DNA of 64,000 nt from Akkermansiaceae bacterium (lineage in GTDB: Bacteria; Verrucomicrobiota; Verrucomicrobiia; Verrucomicrobiales; Akkermansiaceae), in the NCBI GenBank assembly GCA_905182405.1, contig CAJJBQ010000001.1:992001-1056000 (forward strand), in the 5' to 3' direction. Positions 29,167 through 38,697 of this stretch are shown here, in pieces. Within the stretch, counting starts at the first letter, position 1. Each line of letters opens with the position of its first letter. The notes under the pieces are model-generated. The model ran no database searches, was not told the origin of the DNA, and saw only the letters and a program-made list of their open reading frames with translations. A program made the position numbers and the translations under genes.

Positions 29167-30046
29167 GGGAGCCTGCGCTGGTGCGGACTTTGGCGTAGAG
29201 TTCCATTTGCTGGGCGCTCGATTTGAGGAGATCTGGATCAAGCTGAACGGTGCCTGGTTCGAAAAGGAGGAGGGTGGAAGACCCCCCGAAGGCGAAGTAG
29301 CCTTTTTCGTCGCCTTTATCGACCGGTTGTCCAGGAGTGAAGGTTTGGTGAATGGAGCCGACGCAGGTCGCGCCAATTTCCATGCAGATGACGGTGCCCA
29401 TTTTTTCGGTTTTGAGCTCGGTGATGGTGCGCTTGTTTTCCCAGAGGTAGGAAAGGCGCTGTCTGAGCGCGAGAGGAGAGACGGAGAAGAGCGGGCCGTT
29501 AACGACGCGGGTTTCGCCTGGAATGCCCGCACAGGGGAAGTGGAAGCGGTGGTAGTCGACTGGACAGAGCCGCGACAGGAGAAGGGGGCTGTCTTGATAC
29601 TTTTTGGCGAGTTCGGCAGATCCGAGGAGGCCGGCGACATCGAACTCTTGGCCTTTCACGAACACTCCGCTGATCCCGCTCGCTTTAGTGAAGCCCAAAT
29701 GGCGGCCATCGGCGGGCAGGACGACCGGGGACTGGGCGAGGGGGCGGGCTTCTGGTTTGAGCTTTCGGTAGAAAAAATCGTTGAAGGAGGAGAATTCTGA
29801 GGGCTTTTTAATGAAATCCTCATCACTGAGTCCGTAGGTCTCAAGGAAGGGGCCGACCCTTCCGGCAGTCTTGGGCTGATTCATGCGATTACCATACCAC
29901 TTCGAGAAGAAGGGACGCTTCACGAAGCTATGTAGGGCTAGCTTTCCCAGCGGATTTCCGTAGGCCCAGCGGAGAAATCCTTCGCCGTAAACTTGCTCGA
30001 TTTCGATCTGTCCGGATTCGCGATTGAGATACTTGATAGGCTCCAC
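29153..30046 (-). CDS. psd: Phosphatidylserine decarboxylase proenzyme
   Basis: 297 residues. The self-cleavage site is GGSS in KGYFAFGGSSTLLLFEPG near residue 257, where the pyruvoyl group forms at the serine. The aspartate/histidine residues of the active site lie in ADGRHLGF and CPVDYHRFHFPCAG. The enzyme makes phosphatidylethanolamine at the inner membrane. The N-terminal segment WAYGNPLGKLALHSF matches longer type II-like forms. Complete, no defects. Confidence 0.93.
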   Translation of the reverse strand: MEPIKYLNRESGQIEIEQVYGEGFLRWAYGNPLGKLALHSFVKRPFFSKWYGNRMNQPKTAGRVGPFLETYGLSDEDFIKKPSEFSSFNDFFYRKLKPEARPLAQSPVVLPADGRHLGFTKASGISGVFVKGQEFDVAGLLGSAELAKKYQDSPLLLSRLCPVDYHRFHFPCAGIPGETRVVNGPLFSVSPLALRQRLSYLWENKRTITELKTEKMGTVICMEIGATCVGSIHQTFTPGQPVDKGDEKGYFAFGGSSTLLLFEPGTVQLDPDLLKSSAQQMELYAKVRTSAGSLTSD

Positions 30047-30129
30047 GGCGGAAAGATGACGGACGATTAAAATATTACGAGATTTTGAAATTTGAAATTT
30101 ACTACTTCGGGGTTACGTCTCCTTAACCC

Positions 30130-30690
30130 ATGCGAATTCCCGCACTTCTTACGCTGGTGGCGGCTCTTTTCACGAGCTGCCACGAAAGCGAACGTTCCAT
30201 CTCGGTTAGCGAGACCCGGGAGCTCACGCTTTTTGATCAAAAGTATCCCGGCAACATCAAAGACTATCCTCCGTTGACCTGGCGGAGGATTCACGGAACC
30301 GAAATGCGAATTGTTAATTATCTCGCTGGGCCTGAAGATTCGGTTGAAATTTTCATGGGGATTTCGCAAGGCGGGGTGCTTCCCAACTCGAATCGTTGGC
30401 TGGGGCAGTTCGGCAAGGACCCTGCGGCCGACCTCACTGCCTTCACGGAAATTCAGGTTCTTGGTAGGGAAGCCTACCTCGTCGAAGTCAGCGGCGATTT
30501 GGCGGCTGGCATGGGAAATCCCGCAAAGCCGGACCAAGGCCTCATTGGATTCGTTCGTAAAAGTGGCGAAGATGTCATTACTTTAAAAATGACCGGCCCA
30601 GCCGCTGATGTAGCTGCCCAAAAGGAAGCCTTTCTTGCTTACGCGACTTCACTCGAGTTCGTTGACCTCCACATCATTCCAGCACCATGA
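30130..30690 (+). CDS. Hypothetical lipoprotein upstream of resB
   Basis: 186 residues. Signal peptide with lipobox FTSC (Cys17), then a compact alpha-beta domain (EMRIVNYLAGPEDSVEIFMG, AYLVEVSGDLAAGMG, DVITLKMTGPAADVAAQKEA). The pattern resembles secreted proteins of unknown function found next to cytochrome c biogenesis genes. The stop overlaps the resB start by 4 bases, so it is the first gene of a coupled three-gene unit and may assist heme or cytochrome maturation (inference). Confidence 0.75.
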   Translation: MRIPALLTLVAALFTSCHESERSISVSETRELTLFDQKYPGNIKDYPPLTWRRIHGTEMRIVNYLAGPEDSVEIFMGISQGGVLPNSNRWLGQFGKDPAADLTAFTEIQVLGREAYLVEVSGDLAAGMGNPAKPDQGLIGFVRKSGEDVITLKMTGPAADVAAQKEAFLAYATSLEFVDLHIIPAP

Positions 30691-31889
30691 GTCAGCCAAA
30701 AATAGAACGTTCCCTAGGGCAGAAGGTCTTCCGTGTTTTATCGGGCTTTGAGATTGCGGTGGTCTGTTTCATCCTCCTCTTCTTGCTCACCTTCTTCGGA
30801 ACGTGGGAGCAGCAATACCTTGGTCTTTATCAGGCCATCGATAAATACTTCGATATCGATTCTCTTTTTGTCGTTCCTCGAAACGAGCACGATAAGATCA
30901 TTTTTCTTCCTCTTCCAGGCACCTACTGGGTGATTGTGGTGCTTTCGATCAACATGTTCTGCGGGGGCATTGTTCGGATGAGGAAAGGCTGGCGCACGGC
31001 GGCAGTTCTTGTGAGTCACTTTGCCATTCTTTTCATGCTGGTCGCAGGTGCTGTTTCCAGCATCGCTAAGAAGGAAGGACTCATGATGGTTTATCAGGGA
31101 GAAAAATCCGATTACGCCCAGAGCTACCACAGCTCGGATATCGAGGTCTTCGCTTATGATGAAAAGGGCGACCGCACCGCTCCGACCGTGATTTCTTCAG
31201 GGGAACTGGAACCGCTTCGGAACGAGGACACGCTTCATGTCGATCTTCCCGAGTTTCCCTTCGAGCTTGAGGTGACCGGCTATCTCGGTGCCAGCTCGAT
31301 GGCGCTTGCTAAAAATGATCCTGAGCGAGCAAAAAACCACAAGGTGATTGATGGATATTTTATTCATGAGGTGGAAAGAAGCACGACCCAGGAAGAGAAT
31401 ATGCCGGGTTGCTACGTGACCGTGAGCAAAGGAGACGAGGTTTACGAACTGATGCTCTCGAATCTGAATCCTCAACCTATTTCATTTGTGATCGATGGAA
31501 CCCGCTACGGGATGCTCCTTACTCGCAAGCTTTGGCCCATGCCCTTTGAGGTGGAACTGAACAAAACGGTAGGCGATTACTATCCCGGAACCCGGAAGGC
31601 CCGCTGGTTCCAGAGCGATGTCACGAAGGTGACCGATGGAAATCGAGAGGACTATGAGATTATTATGAACCATCCAATGCGTCATGGTGGATTCACTCTG
31701 TACCAAGCCCGCTGGGATAAGCCTCAAGGAAGGCCGTTTTCCGGTTTCGCTATCGTGAGAAATCCTTCGGATCGTTGGCCCGAGTGGGCCTTCTATGTCT
31801 CGACGGCTGCGCTTTTCACGCACTTCCTCACGATGCTCTCTCTCTACATTATGCGGAGCACCCGCAAGTCATCCAAAGCTGTGTCATGA
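30687..31889 (+). CDS. resB: ResB-like cytochrome c biogenesis protein
   Basis: 400 residues. Three N-terminal membrane helices (about 15-35, 75-95, 105-125), a periplasmic domain of about 230 residues, and a last helix near 370-390. The segment NHPMRHGGFTLYQARWD before the last helix is typical of ResB. With CcsA it forms the System II heme-handling synthase that attaches heme to CxxCH motifs outside the membrane. It overlaps the ccsA start by 4 bases. Confidence 0.9.
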   Translation: MSQPKIERSLGQKVFRVLSGFEIAVVCFILLFLLTFFGTWEQQYLGLYQAIDKYFDIDSLFVVPRNEHDKIIFLPLPGTYWVIVVLSINMFCGGIVRMRKGWRTAAVLVSHFAILFMLVAGAVSSIAKKEGLMMVYQGEKSDYAQSYHSSDIEVFAYDEKGDRTAPTVISSGELEPLRNEDTLHVDLPEFPFELEVTGYLGASSMALAKNDPERAKNHKVIDGYFIHEVERSTTQEENMPGCYVTVSKGDEVYELMLSNLNPQPISFVIDGTRYGMLLTRKLWPMPFEVELNKTVGDYYPGTRKARWFQSDVTKVTDGNREDYEIIMNHPMRHGGFTLYQARWDKPQGRPFSGFAIVRNPSDRWPEWAFYVSTAALFTHFLTMLSLYIMRSTRKSSKAVS

Positions 31890-33898
31890 CCCCGCCTTCT
31901 GCTCTTCCAAATCTCGCTCAAAAGAACCTCGCACTTCGCTGGGGGCTAGTGATCTTTTTTCTGATCCTAGAATTTGCTCTCATTGGCTACGCCATCAATG
32001 GGAGCCGTATTCCTCCGACGGTAAAAAAAGTACCGGCATATGAGCCATGGCCTGAATCCGTGTTGGAAGTGGCCTCACAAATTCCGGTGCAGAGCGGGGG
32101 ACGGGTGAAACCGCTTTCGACCTTTGCGCGCTTCGAACTTCTACAGCTTCACGGTTCGTTAAAGATGAAGGTTGAGACTCGTGGCAAGACGATGAAGGTT
32201 GGTGCTACGGAGTGGCTTCTAGACTGCCTTTTTCGCCCGGAGATTGCGAATCAACTCCCGGTGTTCCGGCTCGATAATTCCGAAATCGTGACGAACTTGG
32301 GTTTGAAGGTCGACAAGTTGCGCACACGTCTGAGCTTTGAAGATATTTTTCCGATCTATGACAAGCTGATGCAGCGCGGTCAGGAGCTGACGAGGGAATC
32401 AGAGAATCGTGAGTTAGAGATGAAGGAGAAGCAGCTAACCGAGTTTGCGCAGCAGATCCTGAGTTATCAGGCGCTCACCAGTGCGCTCGATTTTGCTCGC
32501 AACGGAATGCAAATTCCGACGGAGCAGTTGCCTCCTGCGGTTGAGAATCCTGAAAGTCTCCAGAAGTTTAGTCATTGGATGGCCATTCTTCCTGAAGTGA
32601 GCGAAGCGATCCGAAGCGCAGCAGACGCTAACAATGGCGAGATCCCTGAAGCGATGCGGAGCACTCTGGGTACGATCGAGGAGTTTATTACGAAAACCCG
32701 GTTTGGTTTGAATTGGATTCCACCCTACGACGAGTCGGAAGAATGGCGGCCTTTAGGGAGAACCTTAACCGATCTAATTGAAGGGAAATCGGCACAATGG
32801 GAACCTGCGATTGCCGACCTTCAAACCCTCGAAGAACTTGCGCCGCTTGCCCAGCAGCCGGATTCCAAGGCCTTCCTCGATGTTCTGACTGCGTGGCAGG
32901 AAGACCTCACCCAGCGGAGTGCAGATCGGGGGTTGGGCAAGAAAATTCCTACTGAGATTACCTACTACAAGCGGAGCTACTTTAAGTATGCCCTCGCATT
33001 TTTTATTCTCAGCTTCGTTATCTGCGCGGTCGGTTGGTTGGTGGCTCAAGGGAAATTGGGAACGTGGGTTCAGCGTTTTGCGGGAATCACTTTTCTCATT
33101 GCAGTTGGCTTTCTTGTTTGGGGAATCGTGCATCGATCCTTGGTGACGGGACGTCCGCCGGTGGGGAACCTTTACGATACCATTCCCTTTATTACGGCGG
33201 GTGCAGTGATTCTCCTCGGATTAGGAGAGCTGATCACCCGCCGCCGACTTCTGCTCTCGCTTGCGTCCTTTTTCGGAATGGTAGGCCTCTTTCTCGCCTT
33301 TCGTTTCGAATATGGTGATGCCAAGGATCACATGGATCCTCTGGTGGCGGTTCTGAACTCGAACTACTGGCTTTCGACGCATGTTGTCGCGGTGACCTTG
33401 GGTTACTCGGGTGGATTGGTTGCTTGCTTCCTTTCGCAAGTTTACGTTCACCTTCGCCTCGCCGGAGTGATCGAAGGAAACAAGTCTTTCCAGCGATTCG
33501 TGACGCGTGCGGCTTATGGGATCGTGGGATTCACGCTCGTGTTCTCGTTGGTTGGAACGGTTTATGGCGGGATTTGGGCCAATGATTCCTGGGGACGCTT
33601 CTGGGGATGGGACCCGAAGGAAAATGGGGCTCTTTTAATTGTCCTTTGGGCGCTCCTGATTCTTCATGCCCGCTTGGGAGGTTGGCTCCGGGACTGGGGG
33701 ATTCACTTCTGCTGCATCTTCATGGGCATGGTGGTGGCCTTCTCTTGGTGGCACGTCAATATGCTCGAAGTGGGCCTTCACAGTTACGGCTTTATTAGCG
33801 GAGGCGAAGTAATTTGGTTCTTCTACGGAGCCGAGGTGCTTTCACTCGGGGTCGGACTGGCAGCCTATCTTCTGCATCGCAGCGAGAAGAAGGGTTAG
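31886..33898 (+). CDS. ccsA: CcsA-type cytochrome c synthase subunit with large periplasmic insert
   Basis: 670 residues. One helix at about 20-40 is followed by a soluble region of about 330 residues (PVQSGGRVKPLSTFARFELL start), then the helix-rich CcsA domain from about 375 to the end. The heme-binding tryptophan-rich WWD signature is in WGRFWGWDPKENGALL; conserved histidines occur in STHVVAVTLGYSGG and SWWHVNMLEVGLHSYG. The long N-terminal insert resembles forms from Bacteroidota and other non-cyanobacterial lineages. ATG 31886 overlaps the resB stop (ATGA). Confidence 0.92.
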   Translation: MTPPSALPNLAQKNLALRWGLVIFFLILEFALIGYAINGSRIPPTVKKVPAYEPWPESVLEVASQIPVQSGGRVKPLSTFARFELLQLHGSLKMKVETRGKTMKVGATEWLLDCLFRPEIANQLPVFRLDNSEIVTNLGLKVDKLRTRLSFEDIFPIYDKLMQRGQELTRESENRELEMKEKQLTEFAQQILSYQALTSALDFARNGMQIPTEQLPPAVENPESLQKFSHWMAILPEVSEAIRSAADANNGEIPEAMRSTLGTIEEFITKTRFGLNWIPPYDESEEWRPLGRTLTDLIEGKSAQWEPAIADLQTLEELAPLAQQPDSKAFLDVLTAWQEDLTQRSADRGLGKKIPTEITYYKRSYFKYALAFFILSFVICAVGWLVAQGKLGTWVQRFAGITFLIAVGFLVWGIVHRSLVTGRPPVGNLYDTIPFITAGAVILLGLGELITRRRLLLSLASFFGMVGLFLAFRFEYGDAKDHMDPLVAVLNSNYWLSTHVVAVTLGYSGGLVACFLSQVYVHLRLAGVIEGNKSFQRFVTRAAYGIVGFTLVFSLVGTVYGGIWANDSWGRFWGWDPKENGALLIVLWALLILHARLGGWLRDWGIHFCCIFMGMVVAFSWWHVNMLEVGLHSYGFISGGEVIWFFYGAEVLSLGVGLAAYLLHRSEKKG

Positions 33899-33988
33899 CC
33901 TCAATGAGGCGGGATTCGCCGGGTTCGGGGCTCTATGGATGTTTTTTCTTCCCTTGCGCTTGTCGATAAAAACCCCTCCATTAGCGGT

Positions 33989-35287
33989 ATGAGATATGAC
34001 ACGATCGACCCCTCCTTTTTTACCAAAAATCGTGCCGGTTTGGTGGATAGGCTGAAGCCGAACAGTCTGGTGATCATCCATGCCAATGACTTACTGCCGA
34101 CCAATGCCGATGGGAGCATTCCTTTTCGTCAAAACAATGACCTCTTTTATTTTACAGGAGTCGATCAGGAGCAGACCGTCTTTCTTATCTTTCCGGATGC
34201 TCAACAGGAACGGGATCGTGAAGTTCTCTTTGTGCGTGAGACCTCAGAGAAGATTGCAGTTTGGGAAGGCGACATGCTGAACAAGGAGCAAGCCGAAGGA
34301 GTTTCGGGGATCAAGAACGTGCAGTGGTCAGCTAACTTTGAAGCGTTTCTTCATCGTCTGGCGCCACAAGTGGAGCACATTTATCTGCATACCAATGAGC
34401 ATATTAGTGCCTCAAACATCGTGGAAACCCGCAATGGACGCTTTATCAAGGAGTGCATGGAGCGCTACCCACTTCATCGCTATGAGCGAGTGGCACCGCT
34501 GACAAATGAACTGCGCATGATCAAGGATGTGGAGGAGGTCCGCTTTCTTCAAAAGGCGGTCGATATTACCGAGGCGGGGTTCCGTCGGGTTCTGGGTTTC
34601 ATCAAGCCCGGAGTGGGCGAGTGGGAGATCGAAGCGGAATACATTCACGAATTTATCAAGAGCAAGTCGCGCGGATTTGCATACACGCCCATCATTGGAT
34701 CGGGGAAGAATGGCTGCGTGCTCCACTATCTCGAAAACGAAGCAATTTGTCAGGATGGGGAGATGGTTCTCATGGATGTCGGTGCTGAGTATGGAAACTG
34801 GAATGCCGATATGACCCGGACAGTGCCGGTAAACGGAAAGTTCACCGATCGTCAGCGTGATGTTTATAACGCGGTACTTCGCGTGATGCGCGGGGCCAAT
34901 ACCATTCTCCGTCCGGAAATCAAGCCGACCGATTACCAAGAGCAGGTCATTGGAATGATGTCCCAGGAGCTGGTGGGCTTGGGGTTGGTCGAGCAAGCCG
35001 ATGTCGATAAGGCGGTGACTCCCGAAGAAAAGAAAGCAGTCATTAGTGAATACTTCATGCACGGCACCTCGCACCATCTTGGCCTCGATGTGCATGACGT
35101 CTCGCCCTTCAATTCCCCTGTCAAAGTGGGTAATGTCTTCACCATTGAGCCGGGAATCTACATTCGTAAAGAAGGTCTAGCAGTTCGCCTTGAGGACGAT
35201 GTTTTCATTGGCGAGGAAGAGAACATCAACCTCTTTGAGAACTTCCCGATCGAGGTCGAGGAGATCGAAGCCCTGATGCAGGGCTAA
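33989..35287 (+). CDS. pepP: Xaa-Pro aminopeptidase (M24B)
   Basis: 432 residues. The N-terminal domain (FTKNRAGLVDRLKPNSLVII, FRQNNDLFYFTGVDQEQ) is followed by the pita-bread metalloprotease. The metal ligands are seen in LMDVGAEYGNWNADMTRTV (two Asp), HGTSHHLGLDVHD (His), FTIEPGIYI (Glu) and VRLEDDVFI (Glu). It removes N-terminal residues before proline with Mn or similar ions. ATG 33989 matches the usual start; an earlier in-frame ATG at 33935 adds 18 residues. Confidence 0.93.
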   Translation: MRYDTIDPSFFTKNRAGLVDRLKPNSLVIIHANDLLPTNADGSIPFRQNNDLFYFTGVDQEQTVFLIFPDAQQERDREVLFVRETSEKIAVWEGDMLNKEQAEGVSGIKNVQWSANFEAFLHRLAPQVEHIYLHTNEHISASNIVETRNGRFIKECMERYPLHRYERVAPLTNELRMIKDVEEVRFLQKAVDITEAGFRRVLGFIKPGVGEWEIEAEYIHEFIKSKSRGFAYTPIIGSGKNGCVLHYLENEAICQDGEMVLMDVGAEYGNWNADMTRTVPVNGKFTDRQRDVYNAVLRVMRGANTILRPEIKPTDYQEQVIGMMSQELVGLGLVEQADVDKAVTPEEKKAVISEYFMHGTSHHLGLDVHDVSPFNSPVKVGNVFTIEPGIYIRKEGLAVRLEDDVFIGEEENINLFENFPIEVEEIEALMQG

Positions 35288-35426
35288 TTGCTAAAAGCGA
35301 GCGTCGTTCAGCAAATAGTATTATTCTTTGCCTAGCCTGATCGTCCGCCTGTCTGAGAGAGGGAATGAGATTGAGATAAACTCGGATTTCGGTTACGCTC
35401 TTGCCAGGAGGCCAAGCCTCGACAAC

Positions 35427-35939
35427 ATGTCAAACCATCACCGACAGCCGGCGGGGCGTATTATGGTCTCGTTTCCAATCTTTAGTCTGGTAGCACTCCT
35501 CTTAGGGGTCGCGACTGAGTTCATGGGGATATTTGATCCCGCGAACGAATGGCTCAGGGGCGGGTGGGAGAGCGGAGGAATTGATTTTTCGACAACGGCT
35601 GGGCTTACTGGGCCGACGGGATTTCTGATTGGACTGGTTTCGGTTTTTGCTCTGGTCGCTGCGATTCTAGGAACGCCGGGCGGTCTGCGTCGCACCATTA
35701 TAGGGCTTTCCGGACTAATACTTTCTCTCGCTCTGATTCCGACCTTTGCCGTTTGGGGAATCTTTTGGAAACCTTTCGGGATGACCTTGGGAATTCTCTG
35801 GGCTTGGTTTTCCTCATTCCTTTATGCACGGACTCATCGCATGCCTTGTGATGTGGTGAACAGAGGCGAGGTCGAGAATGTCACTCAAATAAAAAAGGAC
35901 CTCTTCGAACAAACACGCTCCCGACGATCCGATGGCTAG
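35427..35939 (+). CDS. Hypothetical membrane protein
   Basis: 170 residues with three or four membrane helices (SFPIFSLVALLLGVATEFMG, FLIGLVSVFALVAAILG, LSGLILSLALIPTFAVWGIF, TLGILWAWFSSFLYA). No family recognised. The C-terminal tail is polar (VNRGEVENVTQIKKDLFEQ). Its last 8 bases overlap the recR start, suggesting coupling. ATG 35427 is preferred to upstream TTG codons. Confidence 0.65.
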   Translation: MSNHHRQPAGRIMVSFPIFSLVALLLGVATEFMGIFDPANEWLRGGWESGGIDFSTTAGLTGPTGFLIGLVSVFALVAAILGTPGGLRRTIIGLSGLILSLALIPTFAVWGIFWKPFGMTLGILWAWFSSFLYARTHRMPCDVVNRGEVENVTQIKKDLFEQTRSRRSDG

Positions 35940-36537
35940 TGTCGAGTATCCCATCGAAGTCCGTGAGTTGATCGCGGAGCTGAAAAGGCTTCCAGGAGTG
36001 GGTCCCCGCAGTGCGGAGCGCATTGCCGTTCATCTTTTGCAGAATCGCAGAGCGACTCCGCTGGATTTGGCGAGGGCGCTGGAGTCGTGCGACTCCAGGG
36101 TGAAGTCTTGCGGGAGTTGCGGATTTTTTGCGGGGGAATCAACCTGTCCCGTTTGCGACGAGAAAGGGCGCGATAACAAGATCATCTGCGTGGTGGAGCA
36201 ACCCACCGACGTCATTCCGATCGAGCGGTCCGGAGTTTATCAGGGGTTGTATCATTGTCTTGGAGGGCGTTTGGCGCCTCTCGATGATGTCCGTCCTGAG
36301 GACCTTCGCATCGGCGGCCTGATTCGGCGGGTGCGCGAGGTGGAGGGAATGGAGGTCATCCTTGCAACCAGTTCGGATGTCGAAGGGGAGGCCACCGCAA
36401 ATTACCTCGCTGAGGCCCTTTCAAATATCAACTGTAGTGTCACGCGACTGGCACAGGGGCTTCCGGCAGGGGGCGGGTTGGAGTTCGCGGATGAACTTAC
36501 TCTGACGCGGGCCTTTGAAGGGCGCCGTGGATTTTAG
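35932..36537 (+). CDS. recR: Recombination protein RecR
   Basis: 201 residues, the usual size. Helix-hairpin-helix KRLPGVGPRSAERIAVHLL at the N-terminus, a four-cysteine zinc motif at about 57-76 (CGSCGFFAGESTCPVC), and the Toprim domain ICVVEQPTDVIPIERSG then YHCLGGRLAPLDDV. RecR works with RecF/RecO to load RecA at gaps and ends. Complete. Confidence 0.96.
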   Translation: MASVEYPIEVRELIAELKRLPGVGPRSAERIAVHLLQNRRATPLDLARALESCDSRVKSCGSCGFFAGESTCPVCDEKGRDNKIICVVEQPTDVIPIERSGVYQGLYHCLGGRLAPLDDVRPEDLRIGGLIRRVREVEGMEVILATSSDVEGEATANYLAEALSNINCSVTRLAQGLPAGGGLEFADELTLTRAFEGRRGF

Positions 36538-36596
36538 ACGATGTGGCACTTTGCCTCGGGAGTTGCCGTGATCGATTTCCACGCTAGGCTTTTGCC

Positions 36597-37865
36597 GTGG
36601 GTAATGATCTGACTCTCGATTCTCTCAAAGCTTCCGCTCCCGAGGGAGGTTTCTTTGCTGAGCGCGAATGGCTGTGGTCGCCGCGTCCCTTTCAGCTTTC
36701 CAAAAAGGAGCGGAAATTTCTGGGCGGTTTGGGGCATCTTTTGAATCGTTTTCAGCAGAGTTGTGACCTCCTCTATCGGCAAAGTGCCGCTGGAAAAATG
36801 ACGCCGTGGATTGCGGAAGTATTGGATGCCGGGAAGCCGACCTGGCTGGTCAATCATCAGCGCTCGGATGAGGAGCGAGGAAGGGCCCCGAGAGTGATTC
36901 GACCTGATCTTTTAGTCACGGAAGATGGCTTCTCTATTTCCGAACTTGATAGTGTCCCTGGCGGAATAGGGACCTTGGGTTGGTTGGGAAAGACCTATGC
37001 CAACGCGGGTTTCGATGTTTTGGGAGGAGCTGAGGGGATGGTGGAGGGGTTTCGCTCTCTCTTTCCAAACGGAGCCGATATCTTAATCTCGGAGGAATCG
37101 GCCGACTTTCGGCCGGAAATGGAATGGCTGGCGGGCGAACTGGGGAAAGAATTTAGGACGGTGGCGGCTGAGGCATGGAGTGGGAGTGAGCGGGATGTGT
37201 ATCGTTTTTTTGAGTTGTTTGACTGGAAGTCGATTCCTCTGGCGAAGGAACTCTGTAAGAGAGGGCGAGTGACTCCTCCCTTTAAGCCTCATTTCGAGGA
37301 GAAATTATGGCTCGCTCTTTTCTGTGCTCCAGCGCTGAAAGGCATTTGGGAGAAGGAATTGCGCGGAAGCCATTTTCGACGCCTGAGGGAATTGATTCCT
37401 CATGGCTGGGTGGTGGATCCTACCGAGCTCCCTTCACATGCGGCATTGCCTCGACTCGAGGTCAATTCATGGGATGAAGTGGCCAAGTTTAGCCAGAAGG
37501 ATCGTCGGCTTGTCCTGAAAATTAGCGGATTTGATGAACGGGCCTGGGGCTCTCGCGGGGTTATGATCGGACATGATCTCCCGTCGGATGAATGGGCGGA
37601 GGCGATCGCGACGGCGCAGAAGGATTTTCAATTGCAGCCATGGGTGCTGCAGGAATTCAGCGATACCCGCTTAGTGGAGCATCCTTATTTTGATTCAGAA
37701 TCAGGGATTGAAAAGGTGATGACGGGGAGGGTTCGTCTTTGTCCTTACTACTTTGTCGATGATCAGGGGGGAACGCAGCTAGGCGGCTGTCTGGCGACGA
37801 TTGTGCCTGCCGATAAGAAGAAGATCCACGGAATGCGGGACGGCATTCTCGTTCCCTGTATGTAA
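36597..37865 (+). CDS. ATP-grasp-like protein of unknown function
   Basis: 422 residues from GTG 36597. The pattern ISELDSVPGGIGTLGWLGKT, a central LVLKISGFDERAWGSRGVMIG segment and PWVLQEFSDTRLVEH followed by GRVRLCPYYFVDDQG resemble the nucleotide-binding halves of glutathionylspermidine-synthase-like or circularly permuted ATP-grasp ligases. This is a resemblance only; no substrate can be proposed. Predicted cytosolic. It is convergent with a minus-strand pseudopilin. Confidence 0.55.
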   Translation: MGNDLTLDSLKASAPEGGFFAEREWLWSPRPFQLSKKERKFLGGLGHLLNRFQQSCDLLYRQSAAGKMTPWIAEVLDAGKPTWLVNHQRSDEERGRAPRVIRPDLLVTEDGFSISELDSVPGGIGTLGWLGKTYANAGFDVLGGAEGMVEGFRSLFPNGADILISEESADFRPEMEWLAGELGKEFRTVAAEAWSGSERDVYRFFELFDWKSIPLAKELCKRGRVTPPFKPHFEEKLWLALFCAPALKGIWEKELRGSHFRRLRELIPHGWVVDPTELPSHAALPRLEVNSWDEVAKFSQKDRRLVLKISGFDERAWGSRGVMIGHDLPSDEWAEAIATAQKDFQLQPWVLQEFSDTRLVEHPYFDSESGIEKVMTGRVRLCPYYFVDDQGGTQLGGCLATIVPADKKKIHGMRDGILVPCM

Positions 37866-37893
37866 AAAAGACCGCTTTCCGAAGAAAGCGGTC
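37864..37893 (-). terminator. Terminator of the pseudopilin gene
   Basis: GACCGCTTTC, loop of 4, GAAAGCGGTC is a perfect 10-bp stem at 37870-37893. On the minus strand it is followed by six T, so it ends the gene whose stop is at 37921. On the plus strand the hairpin lacks a T run. Confidence 0.85.
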
Positions 37894-37920
37894 AGATGTT
37901 AGAGTGGGCTGAGGGAAGCT

Positions 37921-38523
37921 TTATCTCCAGTTATAGAGATTATCGATGTTGTATTCCTGGCCGATCTTGCCGTCCTTACCATAGGAATAAATGAGGTAGC
38001 GTCTGCCATATTGGATGTTATTTCCAAGGTTTGAGGGCTCGCGGACTTCCTTGTCGTAGTCGAGATCGAGGATCACCTGATAGTAGCGCTCATTGATGTT
38101 TCTAGTTTTCCATGGTCCAAAGAGTTGTGCTTCGGTCTCGGTTCGTGCAAGTCCATCGAATTGGTTGTTGCCCTTTCCTTTTGCGGACTTGTATTCGAAA
38201 AACGACGTTAGATAAGGATTGTCAATTTTGGCGCTTTCCAAGCCACAAAGGACGTTCATGAGCTCTGAGTCGGTCCGAAACTCGGTGTCTCCGTCGGCTC
38301 CATCGCTTAGTGGAAGTGAATCATAGCGGTCATAGTAGAGGTCGACAGCATCGGCCAAGGTTTTCATTGCGGCTCTGGCTTTCGCTTTTTTGGCCGCTTC
38401 CATAGCGGTTTTTGCCCCTGCAACCGCGAGGGTTGCAAGAATGGCGATGATGGAGACAACAACGAGGAGTTCCACTAGAGTGAAACCTTTCCGAGAAAGT
38501 GAGCGGGATGTGTGTGCTTTCAT
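37921..38523 (-). CDS. Type II secretion/pilin-like pseudopilin (GspG type)
   Basis: 200 residues. Prepilin leader SRKGFTLVELLVVVSIIAIL with the peptidase cleavage after G and Phe+1, Glu+5. After the stalk, AAMKTLADAVDLYYDRYDSLP is the GspG-type helix, and the C-terminal half contains GRRYLIYSYGKDGKIGQEYN, the usual SYGxDG calcium-binding-type ending. It would be a subunit of a secretion pseudopilus. ATG 38523 is chosen; TTG 38529 is also in frame. No other gsp gene is nearby. Confidence 0.88.
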   Translation of the reverse strand: MKAHTSRSLSRKGFTLVELLVVVSIIAILATLAVAGAKTAMEAAKKAKARAAMKTLADAVDLYYDRYDSLPLSDGADGDTEFRTDSELMNVLCGLESAKIDNPYLTSFFEYKSAKGKGNNQFDGLARTETEAQLFGPWKTRNINERYYQVILDLDYDKEVREPSNLGNNIQYGRRYLIYSYGKDGKIGQEYNIDNLYNWR

Positions 38524-38697
38524 AGACAATCAGTTCAGTAAATAAGACTAGAATAGTTTGACGCAGTTTGGCAACCTTCTGATTAAAAAAAATACTATGT
38601 AACTACACGATTATGTGATTCTTTTATAAAGCGAGGAAAAAAAGGGGAAAGATTTTAAATCTAGGCAGAATCGGGTGCTGAGATCAGCGGTTGTTAG

